This document shows positions 18,424-26,265 of a DNA stretch of 64,000 bases, piece by piece. The first letter of the stretch is position 1; each line of letters begins with the position of its first letter. The DNA is from Chitinophaga eiseniae (GTDB taxonomy: Bacteria > Bacteroidota > Bacteroidia > Chitinophagales > Chitinophagaceae). The notes beneath the pieces are model-generated. The model searched no databases. It was not told the DNA's origin and saw only the letters and a list, made by a program, of their open reading frames with translations. The translations under genes and the position numbers were made by a program. Where the stretch lies: assembly GCF_900167135.1 (NCBI RefSeq), contig NZ_FUWZ01000003.1, positions 992,001-1,056,000 of the forward strand, written 5' to 3'.

Positions 18424-18458
18424 GACCGGTCATGTTGACGCATGGCCGGTCTTTTTTT
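18424..18458 (+). terminator. Plus-strand terminator in the fecR-susC gap (possible antisense sRNA end)
   Basis: An 11-base stem, gaccggtcatg with catggccggtc (one G-T type mismatch), loop ttgacg, and then a run of seven T on the plus strand. All genes around are on the minus strand, so this terminator has no plus-strand protein gene to serve. It would fit the end of an RNA transcribed antisense to the susC leader. Confidence 0.55.
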
Positions 18459-18494
18459 CTGGTTGACGAATTTTTTCCTCCTTGTTTTTGTTTT

Positions 18495-19607
18495 TTAGTG
18501 CCTGATACTGATCTTATTATTGTTCACATTGAATTTTACGCCGCCGGTGAATTCGAGCATTTCCAGCGCTTTTGACAGCGGTACGTTTCGTGGAATAACG
18601 CCGTTGTAACGCATTTTTGGAATCGTTTTGAGATCCGCCTCTACATCATACCAGCGGGAAAGTTGTTGCAATACTTCGGTGAGATACGTTTCGTTAAAAA
18701 TAAAATAGCCGTTTTTCCATGCAACCGCGGCGTTGGCGTCTGCCGTGGCTTTGGAGAGGGCGCCCTGATGGTTGAGGCGGGCCTGTTCTCCGGGATGTAA
18801 TATCAATCCGCTGCTGCCGGCACTGACTCTTACGCGGCCCTCCAGCAATGTTGTCTGCGTATGCGTATTCTCTTCATAGGCGTTCACATTGAAGTGGGTA
18901 CCTAATACTTCCACTGCTTGCGATGGTGTTTGTACGATGAAAGGCTGGCGGGCGTTGCCGGCAATTTCAAAGTAGGCTTCCCCTTTCAGTTCCACGGTGC
19001 GGGTACTGCCGGTGAAAGTAGCCGGGTAACGCAGGGAAGAAGCGGCGTTGAGCCACACCTTGCTGCCGTCTTGCAACACCACCCGGTATTGCCCGCCGCG
19101 GGGTGTGGATATTTCATGGAAACCGCTGCCGGCGCCGGTAGCCTCGTACACGATCTCGCCGCTGTCGCTCCGGTACACCCGCAGGCCGGCCTGCTTTGCT
19201 ACCGCCTCATCATCGGCCGTTCCCAGCGTAATCTTTTTACCGTTGGCGAGGGTCAGTACCGCTTTATCACTGCCGGCCGGAATGTCCTGCTGTATGGCTG
19301 TGGCCAGCGATGGCCCGGTTGCATGCTTTTCCGGTTTCAGATATACCACCAGTGCGATGAGGCCGGTCAGCATCGCTGCTGCCGCATACCAATACCGCAC
19401 CATATGCCGTGACTTCCGGCGGCCGGTACGCTGGTGAATGGCCGCGAGCATCCGCTCCTCTACCCCTTTGATACCGGGCCGGGGCAACGTGCGCTCACCC
19501 GCCTGTTCAGCAGATGCGCAATACCGCAGATACAAGGTCATTTCCTCGTCTGTGGCGGTGCCATCACTGATTTTTTCGATTAAACGTTGTAGTATTTCCT
19601 GTTCCAT
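18495..19607 (-). CDS. FecR-family anti-sigma factor
   Basis: A 370-residue inner-membrane regulator. The cytosolic N-terminal part (residues 1-70) binds the sigma factor, a single transmembrane segment spans about 72-90 (YWYAAAAMLTGLIALVVYL), and the periplasmic FecR domain includes HEISTPRGGQYRVVLQDGS and VWLNAASSLRYP. The C-terminal domain (YLTEVLQQLSRWYDVEADL, TGGVKFNVNNNKISIRH) receives the signal from the STN domain of SusC. It lies between the ECF sigma gene and susC, the classical order for such loci. Confidence 0.95.
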   Translation of the reverse strand: MEQEILQRLIEKISDGTATDEEMTLYLRYCASAEQAGERTLPRPGIKGVEERMLAAIHQRTGRRKSRHMVRYWYAAAAMLTGLIALVVYLKPEKHATGPSLATAIQQDIPAGSDKAVLTLANGKKITLGTADDEAVAKQAGLRVYRSDSGEIVYEATGAGSGFHEISTPRGGQYRVVLQDGSKVWLNAASSLRYPATFTGSTRTVELKGEAYFEIAGNARQPFIVQTPSQAVEVLGTHFNVNAYEENTHTQTTLLEGRVRVSAGSSGLILHPGEQARLNHQGALSKATADANAAVAWKNGYFIFNETYLTEVLQQLSRWYDVEADLKTIPKMRYNGVIPRNVPLSKALEMLEFTGGVKFNVNNNKISIRH

Positions 19608-19811
19608 AAGGACGTTCCTGTATAGAAGGCACGTTAACCGGAGAGATCCCCCAAAGGAGATCCAATTTTTTTTTGGGGGAGACGACCTGACACGTTGCTC
19701 GTTGACCTTTTTTTGGGGTATAACCGGGTATTTTATAAATATTCATTTCTCTAAATGGATACTATCATGCAGGTGGCAGGCAGAGGGTAGATATTCAATC
19801 TACTGATGTGA
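19608..19811. other. Sigma-fecR intergenic region with a poly-T hairpin
   Basis: About 200 bases. It contains cccccaaa at 19648-19655 able to pair with tttggggg at 19672-19679, plus two T-runs on the plus strand. The gap is longer than usual for a sigma-fecR operon, so fecR may have its own promoter here. No gene is seen. Confidence 0.4.
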
Positions 19812-20369
19812 TCACAGCAACAAACTCATACTTCCCAGTCTCACTCTTAATTTTTTCAGCGCAATTGTCAGCTGGTTCTCCACTGTCTTCTCCGAAACCC
19901 CCAGCTGACGGGCAATTTCACGGTTAGACAGGTGTTCCAGCCGGCTTAGTTGAAATACTTCCCGGCAGCGGTCGGGCAAGGTGGCGGTGAAGTGAGCGAT
20001 GACGGCTTTTAGTTCTTTCAGTTCCAGCACCTGGTCGAGGGAGCCCTCTTCCCGGGCCTGCATGGCTGTCTCTGCGGCAAAGGCGGCGCGTACTTTCTGA
20101 TGGCGGAAATAGTTGGCTACTTTATAACGTACTGCCATCAGGAGATATCCCCGCAGGGTGGTCAGCACGAGGTGATCACGATGTTCCCAGAACCAGACAA
20201 ATACGTCCTGTACGATGTCCATGGCGGGGGCTTCTTCCTGCAAAAGGTAATAGGCGGCGTGATAGAGGGTATGCCAGTGGCGGTGGTAGATTTCATCAAA
20301 TGCGGCTTCATGGCCCGACTTCATAAAGTCAAGCAGTTCACTGTCCTCGTATACGTGGTAAGCGGGCAT
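19812..20369 (-). CDS. ECF RNA polymerase sigma factor
   Basis: A 185-residue sigma-70 family protein of the type found with FecR in Bacteroidota. Region 2 is at about residues 12-85 (AAFDEIYHRHWHTLYHAAYYLL, DIVQDVFVWFWEHRD), and region 4 at about 125-178 with LPDRCREVFQLSRLEHLSNREIA and VSEKTVENQLTIALKKLR. It should drive the downstream SusCD-sulfatase operon when released by the FecR protein. A good -7 box lies 35-42 bases upstream. Confidence 0.95.
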   Translation of the reverse strand: MPAYHVYEDSELLDFMKSGHEAAFDEIYHRHWHTLYHAAYYLLQEEAPAMDIVQDVFVWFWEHRDHLVLTTLRGYLLMAVRYKVANYFRHQKVRAAFAAETAMQAREEGSLDQVLELKELKAVIAHFTATLPDRCREVFQLSRLEHLSNREIARQLGVSEKTVENQLTIALKKLRVRLGSMSLLL

Positions 20370-20403
20370 TGGTTTGGTTGATGAAAATGTTTAGCCTTGA
20401 AAA

Positions 20404-20425
20404 CAAAGCTATGAAAATATTTCAT
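20404..20425 (-). promoter_or_regulatory. Candidate promoter with a small dyad upstream of the ECF sigma gene
   Basis: On the minus strand TAGCTTTG (20404-20411) matches TAnnTTTG. It is directly preceded by a dyad, ATGAAA-N3-TTTCAT (20411-20425), and then a TTG only 14 bases upstream of the box, closer than the usual 17-23. The dyad could be an operator. Confidence 0.45.
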
Positions 20426-20453
20426 CAAACCCAGCATCATGCGAAGTTGGCCA

Positions 20454-21764
20454 CTACCAGTCTTCTTCTGTTTCTGCGGGTGCTCCCTCCCTGCTGCCCG
20501 GTAACGTCAGCCGGAACGTGGTGCCTTTACCGGGTTCACTTTCTACCGTAATTTCCCCGTTGTTTTGCCGGATAAATTCGGCGCACAATACCAGCCCGAT
20601 ACCAGATCCCCGTTCACCTGCCGTACCGTAACTGGGTTTGTACCCGAAGGAGAAAAGGGTGGCCTGCCGCTCGCGGTCCATCCCTACCCCATGGTCATTC
20701 ACATGGAGACATATATTTTTATCTTCTATAGAAGTATGGATGGTGATTTTCCCGCCCTGGTGACTGAATTTAACAGCATTGCTGATCAGGTTACGTAAAA
20801 CGATCATTAGTTGGTTCACATCTGCGTACACCTGCACATCGTCCGCTATGGACATGTCCAGCTGGATCTCTTTCTGCCGTACATTCGGCTCGAAGGGGCT
20901 CAGCGCATCGTTGACCAGCGACGCCAGGGGCAGCACTGCGGGAACCGTGTGCAGTCCTTTCATTTGTCCGGCCGTCCAGCGCAAGAGGTTATTGAGCGTT
21001 TCTCCCAGCTGGGATACTTTCAGATGGAGTTCTACCGCGGCAGATTTCATATCCTTTTCACTGTAGTGGTCATTGCTGAACATCAGCAACAGCCCTTCCA
21101 GCGTGGCCAGCGGACTGCGGATATCATGAGCGATGATGGAGAACAGTTTTACTTTGTCGCGGTTCAGGATATCCAGCGCTTTACGCTGGTCTTCCGTCTC
21201 CTGCTGGTATTCTGCATGTACGCTTTTAAAATAAAGCAGGGCGATGACCACTACACCCAGCGCGATGACCAGGTTGGCCAGTATCCTGCCGGAGGGCACC
21301 AGCGGCTCCATGTACCAAAACACCGGCGCATAATAAACAAAGGCGATCACGGAGATGATCAGTACAGAAAGGAAGGCCAGCAACCACTTGTTATCATAAA
21401 TAAGATAGATGAGCACCAGTATCAGGATAAGATAAAACTCAACGCCGTTCCGGAAAAAGAATCCCGAAATACCATACAGGAGCAGACTGAATACGATCAC
21501 CACGGCACGCGCCTGCAGGTAACGCTGTTTTTTATTCAGATACAGGATCAGCAGATCCCCAAAAGTATGGATGATATTCACCACAGCCAGTGCCGGCCGG
21601 TGCTGTATCAGGTTAAGGACGCAGAAATACAACGTCAGGACAACACCCGGGATCGCGACAGTATTCAATAATTTAGTCCTTCTCGTTTCAATGAAAGACA
21701 AACCGGGATGTATTCCGATGTTTACTACAGCATTCCAGAAATTAGCGATTTTCCTAAAGAACAT
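20454..21764 (-). CDS. Membrane-bound sensor histidine kinase
   Basis: A 436-residue kinase. Residues 30-180 hold about six transmembrane segments, with no large periplasmic loop. A short coiled coil (QQETEDQRKALDIL) leads to the HisKA domain with His213 in IIAHDIRSPLATLEG. The HATPase domain has LRNLISNAVKFSH (N-box), DHGVGMDRE (G1) and GSGIGLVLCAEF (G2). No response regulator is adjacent, so it is an orphan kinase. It is upstream of the ECF sigma gene on the same strand with an 84-base gap holding a likely promoter. Its signal is unknown. Confidence 0.93.
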   Translation of the reverse strand: MFFRKIANFWNAVVNIGIHPGLSFIETRRTKLLNTVAIPGVVLTLYFCVLNLIQHRPALAVVNIIHTFGDLLILYLNKKQRYLQARAVVIVFSLLLYGISGFFFRNGVEFYLILILVLIYLIYDNKWLLAFLSVLIISVIAFVYYAPVFWYMEPLVPSGRILANLVIALGVVVIALLYFKSVHAEYQQETEDQRKALDILNRDKVKLFSIIAHDIRSPLATLEGLLLMFSNDHYSEKDMKSAAVELHLKVSQLGETLNNLLRWTAGQMKGLHTVPAVLPLASLVNDALSPFEPNVRQKEIQLDMSIADDVQVYADVNQLMIVLRNLISNAVKFSHQGGKITIHTSIEDKNICLHVNDHGVGMDRERQATLFSFGYKPSYGTAGERGSGIGLVLCAEFIRQNNGEITVESEPGKGTTFRLTLPGSREGAPAETEEDW

Positions 21765-21971
21765 GGTATGATTGTATCACATAAGGAAGCGCAAAAATAA
21801 CTTATGAATGTCAAAGATTTAGGGGAGTTTTCCCGTTTTTATCTTCCCTCAAAAGCATAAGTATTATAAAATATATAAACAATATCAATATTAAATTAAT
21901 ATCACCAGTCCTGCACCGGCTGCAAATGCTGCCGGAAAATAAATATATTTCGCCCTTGTCAAATTCAGATC
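21765..21971. other. AT-rich divergent promoter region
   Basis: About 200 AT-rich bases between the divergent kinase and GDPD genes. On the plus strand TATATTTC near 21943-21950 is close to the Bacteroidota -7 consensus. No gene is seen. Confidence 0.35.
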
Positions 21972-22889
21972 ATGATAAAAAAATTATTCCTGGCGACAGC
22001 CCTGCTGGCACACCTATCTGCTCATGCACAAAAAATGCATGTGCTCCATATCCGCAACAGCAAAGAACTGCAGGCATTCCTCCGTTATACCGGTAAAGAC
22101 ATTCCCTTCATCAGCGGCCATCGCGGCGGCGTGAATAAAGGCTTCCCGGAAAACAGCATCGCCGCCTTTGAAAACACCCTGCGGCATACACCCGCCACTT
22201 TTGAAATAGATCCGCGGCTCACCAAAGACAGCGCCATCGTACTCATGCACGACGCCACGCTGGACCGCACGACCACCGGCACCGGCAAAGTATCCGATTA
22301 CACGCTGGCTGAACTGAAACAGCTGAAACTGAAAGACGTGGAAGGCAATGTAACGGAACACCGCATCCCCACCCTGCAGGAAGCCATTACCTGGGCCAAA
22401 GGAAAAACGGTCCTCATCCTCGATAAAAAAGACGTGCCCTTTGAAATGACGGCCCGCCTCATCACCAGAAACAAGGCAGAAGGCCATGTCATGATCACCG
22501 TACATACCGCGAAAGATGCCCGCTGGTACTATGACCGCAACAAAGACTTTGTTTTTGAAGCCTTCGTCAAAACACCGGAAGCCATGGCCGAATATGAAGC
22601 CGCTGGCATTCCATGGTCGCACATCATGGCCTATGTAGGCCCCGATAACAAGCCGCAGCTGCAACCACTGTACGACGCGCTCCACCAGCGCGGCGTGATG
22701 TGCATGATTTCCACAGCGCCCACCTACGACAAACAGCCAGACGCAGCGGCCCGTGCCGCCGCCTACCAGGCCATCATCCGCGATGGCGCCAGCCTCATTG
22801 AAGCCGACCGCTCCATCGAAGCCGCTGCCGCCATCCAAAGCCTGATACCTGCTAAAAGCGATAAACAACGGTTCTTCGGCAGGAAATAA
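21972..22889 (+). CDS. Secreted glycerophosphodiester phosphodiesterase
   Basis: A 305-residue periplasmic or secreted GDPD-family enzyme with signal peptide MIKKLFLATALLAHLSAHAQ. Catalytic residues are visible: His50 in ISGHRGGVNKGFPENS, Glu78 and Asp80 in FEIDPRLTKD, and His93 in VLMHDATLDRTTTGTG. The enzyme hydrolyses glycerophosphodiesters to glycerol 3-phosphate and an alcohol. It stands alone with a divergent upstream gene; a link with the phospholipase C near 49-51.5 kb is possible as both act on phospholipid, but they are far apart. Confidence 0.93.
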   Translation: MIKKLFLATALLAHLSAHAQKMHVLHIRNSKELQAFLRYTGKDIPFISGHRGGVNKGFPENSIAAFENTLRHTPATFEIDPRLTKDSAIVLMHDATLDRTTTGTGKVSDYTLAELKQLKLKDVEGNVTEHRIPTLQEAITWAKGKTVLILDKKDVPFEMTARLITRNKAEGHVMITVHTAKDARWYYDRNKDFVFEAFVKTPEAMAEYEAAGIPWSHIMAYVGPDNKPQLQPLYDALHQRGVMCMISTAPTYDKQPDAAARAAAYQAIIRDGASLIEADRSIEAAAAIQSLIPAKSDKQRFFGRK

Positions 22890-22962
22890 TTCCTCAGCGG
22901 GACCATACGAGCTCTTCCTGTAACCAGATCTTCGTACATTAGCACCCTTAAACATGTTTGCC

Positions 22963-23691
22963 ATGAGTGCCCCGGAAAAACAATACCCGTTTTTTCATGA
23001 TATGATCATCCGCTGGTTCCAGGGAGAGCTGACCACCCGGGAGCTGATTATCCAACTGGAAGCCACGCTGCAACCAGAACCTTATGAACCGGGATTCACT
23101 GATCCGGTGTCCCTTTTTGAAACGGCGCTGGAAGCCGGTCACCCCGACCACTTCTTCGAGTGGCAGGACTATAAACAATATGCCAAAGACACGGCTCCTA
23201 CGGTAAATGGACTGATGCACCAGTTAAAAGAGTTACTGGCCGGCAGACAGCCGCTCAACGAGTTCATGGAGTGGGCCACCTGGCATAACATGGACGGCGG
23301 AGAAACCACCAGCGGCGCTTTTGAAAACAGCAATATCGAATATTTCTGCCTGATATTCCTGCCACTGCATTACCAGCAGCTGAACACTGCTTTCTACGAA
23401 AAAGCTGGCGATATCCTGGCGCGCAGCAACGATACCACCTACGGCGCCTTTGTGATCGCCCTCCACCTCCTGCTCGAAAAAGAACACAAAAGCCTCTACT
23501 ATTTCCTGACCTCCTATATCGAAGGACATAAAACAGATGCGGAGCTGAACCAATACCTCGAAAAAAAATTCAGTCACAAACTGCCTGCCTTCCGATATAA
23601 TATCACCACCTTCCCCTATCTCGATGCACTGCATACTGCACGCGAGCATAAAAGCGATACTGCCGCCTTTATGCAGCTGATGATATTATAG
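22963..23691 (+). CDS. Hypothetical protein
   Basis: A protein of about 242 residues that I do not recognise. It has no signal peptide or transmembrane segment and is rich in aromatic residues and acidic helices (for example FEWQDYKQYAKDTAP and LLLEKEHKSLYYFLTSYIEG). It looks like a folded, helical cytosolic protein, not a spurious frame. Start codons at 22954 and 22963 are both possible. It follows the GDPD gene by about 70 bases on the same strand, but a strong promoter box precedes the next gene, so the unit ends here. Confidence 0.75.
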   Translation: MSAPEKQYPFFHDMIIRWFQGELTTRELIIQLEATLQPEPYEPGFTDPVSLFETALEAGHPDHFFEWQDYKQYAKDTAPTVNGLMHQLKELLAGRQPLNEFMEWATWHNMDGGETTSGAFENSNIEYFCLIFLPLHYQQLNTAFYEKAGDILARSNDTTYGAFVIALHLLLEKEHKSLYYFLTSYIEGHKTDAELNQYLEKKFSHKLPAFRYNITTFPYLDALHTAREHKSDTAAFMQLMIL

Positions 23692-23718
23692 GTACAAAAG
23701 CATATTCCCGCTCTTTCC

Positions 23719-23726
23719 TACCTTTG
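23719..23726 (+). promoter_or_regulatory. Candidate -7 box (TACCTTTG)
   Basis: TACCTTTG lies 17 bases before the ATG of the dehydrogenase gene and matches TAnnTTTG. No good TTG at the -33 position is seen. Confidence 0.5.
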
Positions 23727-23742
23727 CCAAAAATTCAATATC

Positions 23743-24597
23743 ATGGTAGCATTTTTAGGTATGGGCCTGCTGGGATCGAACTTTGTCAGGGCAATGATCA
23801 GCAAAGGAATGCAGGTACAGGTATGGAACCGCACCGCCTCCCGTGCAACGGCACTGGAAGCCTACGGCGCCAAAGCATTTGAAAATGCGGCAGATGCCGT
23901 AAAAGGAGCGGACAGGATTCATCTTACCCTGAAAGATGACGCGTCTGTAGACGAGGTGTTAGCCGCCGCCAGCGCTGGATTTAAACCAGGCGCCATTATT
24001 ATAGATCACACCACTACTTCCGCCGAAGGCGCCGTTCAGCGCACCAAAGCATGGAAAGAACGTGGCTTCGTTTACCAGCATGCACCGGTATTTATGGGTC
24101 CCGCCAATGCGCTGGACAGCAGCGGCAACATGCTCGTTTCCGGTGACCAGGAGCTGATCAGCCAGCTGGAACCGGAACTGTCAAAGCTGACCGGCCAGGT
24201 GCTTAATTTCGGACCGGAGCCGGGCAAAGCAGCAGCTATTAAACTGATGGGCAACCTTTTCCTCGTGACATTCACCTCCGGCCTCTCAGACATGCTGTCC
24301 CTCTGCAAAGCGCTGAACATACAGCTGAACGAAGTATATACGCTGTTCAGCGCCTGGAACCCCGGCGCACAAGTAGCCCCCAGGCTCAAACGTATGACGG
24401 CCGGCACCTATGACAGCCCCTCCTGGGAGCTGAACATGGCCCGTAAAGACACACAGCTGTTTCTTAACGCCGCCGCCCAAAACGGTACACACCTCGCTGT
24501 TATCCCGGCCATCGCGGAAGAAATGGACCGCTGGATCGCCAAAGGCCATGGCAACCAGGACTGGACCATCATCGCTAAAGACAATATCCCCGCATAA
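23743..24597 (+). CDS. Beta-hydroxyacid dehydrogenase / imine-reductase-like NAD(P) oxidoreductase
   Basis: A 284-residue cytosolic enzyme. The Rossmann domain starts at once with GMGLLG at residues 6-11, and WNRT with Arg30 suggests NADP(H). The substrate-binding motif is weaker than in 3-hydroxyisobutyrate dehydrogenase: DHTTTSAEGA replaces the usual D-x-S-T. The catalytic Lys167 sits in KAAAIKLMGNL, and the C-terminal domain is all-helical. The family covers hydroxyacid dehydrogenases and imine reductases; the exact substrate cannot be assigned. A strong hairpin follows the stop. Confidence 0.88.
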   Translation: MVAFLGMGLLGSNFVRAMISKGMQVQVWNRTASRATALEAYGAKAFENAADAVKGADRIHLTLKDDASVDEVLAAASAGFKPGAIIIDHTTTSAEGAVQRTKAWKERGFVYQHAPVFMGPANALDSSGNMLVSGDQELISQLEPELSKLTGQVLNFGPEPGKAAAIKLMGNLFLVTFTSGLSDMLSLCKALNIQLNEVYTLFSAWNPGAQVAPRLKRMTAGTYDSPSWELNMARKDTQLFLNAAAQNGTHLAVIPAIAEEMDRWIAKGHGNQDWTIIAKDNIPA

Positions 24598-24602
24598 CCA
24601 AT

Positions 24603-24628
24603 GCTCCCTCCGGCATGCCGGAGGGAGC
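24603..24628. terminator. Perfect 26-base palindrome after the dehydrogenase gene
   Basis: The 26 bases from gctccctccggc to the matching gccggagggagc read the same on both strands, with gcatgc at the centre. It starts 5 bases after the dehydrogenase stop and lies 13 bases before the AraC start. It can fold as a GC-rich terminator, though no T-run follows, or act as a dyad operator. Confidence 0.65.
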
Positions 24629-24641
24629 TTCCAACAATACC

Positions 24642-25517
24642 ATGCGCAGCAAACCACAAAAGAAAAAACAGGTACCCGTTCACAAAGCCGATTTCGGCAA
24701 CGGGATCGAAATCAAATACACCCAGATACAACCCGGTACCATGGCCGCATTGGAGCCACACCGCGATGACTACTTTGTCTTCTTTCTGCAGGATACCGGT
24801 GAAATAGAACTCATGATCGATTTCTCCCTGCAGCGCACCAAAGACAAAGGCATCGGATACATCGCCCCCGGACAGGTACATCACTATACCGATAAAGGCA
24901 CTGTCTCCGGCTGGTTCCTGGCAGTAGATATTCCACTGGTACAGGATGCATGGCGCAATATCTTTGAAGATGCCAAAGGCCTTCAGCAATGCATCCCACT
25001 GGACGACACCACACCGTTCACCCAATGCCTGCAGCTGATCATGCAGTACGACCAATACTCCAAATCGGACGCCCTGCAACGTAAAGTGCTGCACTCCCTC
25101 ATCGATGCCTACGTAGGCATGGTGGCCAACGCCTTCCTGCAGGCCAACGACGACAGCCGGCAACAAACGAACCGCGCATCCATCATCTGCCGCCAGTTCA
25201 AAGAACTGGTAAAAGAGCATTTCCTCACACTGAAAAGCCCCGCCGCCTATGCAGACAAAATGAACCTTTCCCTCTCCTATCTCAACGAAATGGTGAAAGG
25301 ACACACCGGCTTCCCCGTAAGCCACTGGATTCAGCAGGAGTCCTTACGGGAAGCCAAACGCCTGCTCTACTACACAGACCTTACCACCAAAGAAATCGCC
25401 TTCCGTACCGGCTTTGAAGACCACACCTACTTTACCCGCGTATTCCGTAAGCTGGCCGGCGAAACACCCCTGACATTCAGAGCCAGATACCGCGATTTAT
25501 CCAATCTTTCCCTTTGA
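24642..25517 (+). CDS. AraC-family transcriptional regulator
   Basis: A 291-residue regulator with an N-terminal cupin sensor domain (IQPGTMAALEPHRDDYFVFFL, IAPGQVHHYTDKG) and a C-terminal AraC double HTH (LSYLNEMVKGHTGFPVSHWIQ and LTTKEIAFRTGFEDHTYFTRVFRKLAG). The in-frame start at 24615 lies inside the hairpin stem, so the ATG at 24642 is used. The siderophore-interacting protein gene follows 50 bases downstream and is probably in the same unit, which suggests the regulator responds to iron-related or redox conditions, by inference only. Confidence 0.9.
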   Translation: MRSKPQKKKQVPVHKADFGNGIEIKYTQIQPGTMAALEPHRDDYFVFFLQDTGEIELMIDFSLQRTKDKGIGYIAPGQVHHYTDKGTVSGWFLAVDIPLVQDAWRNIFEDAKGLQQCIPLDDTTPFTQCLQLIMQYDQYSKSDALQRKVLHSLIDAYVGMVANAFLQANDDSRQQTNRASIICRQFKELVKEHFLTLKSPAAYADKMNLSLSYLNEMVKGHTGFPVSHWIQQESLREAKRLLYYTDLTTKEIAFRTGFEDHTYFTRVFRKLAGETPLTFRARYRDLSNLSL

Positions 25518-25567
25518 TTGTCTATTTTCCCGGACCCGATTCCTTCGTTGTTTTGCATCTTAATCAC

Positions 25568-26263
25568 ATGATGATGGAAACAACTACTTTACGTCAACGC
25601 CGCCTGGGATTTCTCGAGAAAACCATTAACCGGCAAGGATCTGTGCTGGACGTCCGTCACTGGGAACCATCCGGCTTCTGTGAAATAGACCTTCACCTGC
25701 CCGGTGTGAACATGCAAAACTGGCAATCACCTCCGCATATCAAATGCCGCGTGGCGCCTTATCACTACCGCGACTATACGCCGGCACGCTGGAACGTGGC
25801 CCTCCGCACCTGCACCCTTTTTATTGATACCAGTCACGATGGCCCCGGCAGCCAATGGGCACAGCACCTTGTCCCCGGCGACGTACTGCACTATCTGGGC
25901 GTAGACGGTACCCGGCAGAAAATTATACAGGGCTCTCACCTGGTGATGCTGGGGGACCAGAGTGCGATTGGACATTTCAACGGACTGCAGCAACTGGCCG
26001 CCTCCCACAACTGGATATCCGGCATGGTGGTCATCCCGGAAGCAGCACATCGTGACCAGTTTACAACGGAATTTCCCGAACTGCCGCTGGAAACATTACC
26101 CAGCGCTGATGCGCTGCTGGCCCAGCTGGAACAGCAGGCGCTGCACCCCTCCTGGCAATACTACATCGTGGGCAATTCCCATCTCGTAGCAGCCGCCAGA
26201 AAAATATTAAAAACAAGGGGATGCCCTGCTAATCACATTCAGGCGCAGGGGTTCTGGAAGTAA
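25568..26263 (+). CDS. Siderophore-interacting protein (FAD-dependent ferric-siderophore reductase)
   Basis: A 231-residue cytosolic flavoprotein of the ViuB/YqjH family. The FAD-binding motif R-x-Y-T is present as Arg68-Asp-Tyr-Thr71 in HYRDYTPARWN. The region FIDTSHDGPGSQWAQHLVPGD matches the family's H-x-G-P-x-x-x-W motif. The C-terminal SIP domain includes MLGDQSAIGHFNGLQQL and YYIVGNSHLVAAARKIL. These enzymes release iron from imported siderophores by reducing Fe(III). The start is one of three adjacent ATGs at 25568-25574. The stop is two bases from the convergent ABC permease stop. Confidence 0.93.
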   Translation: MMMETTTLRQRRLGFLEKTINRQGSVLDVRHWEPSGFCEIDLHLPGVNMQNWQSPPHIKCRVAPYHYRDYTPARWNVALRTCTLFIDTSHDGPGSQWAQHLVPGDVLHYLGVDGTRQKIIQGSHLVMLGDQSAIGHFNGLQQLAASHNWISGMVVIPEAAHRDQFTTEFPELPLETLPSADALLAQLEQQALHPSWQYYIVGNSHLVAAARKILKTRGCPANHIQAQGFWK

Positions 26264-26265
26264 GA

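Noticed and set aside
24615-24641. Earlier start codon for the AraC regulator
   Set aside because: The codon lies inside the palindrome stem and the added residues do not belong to the domain.
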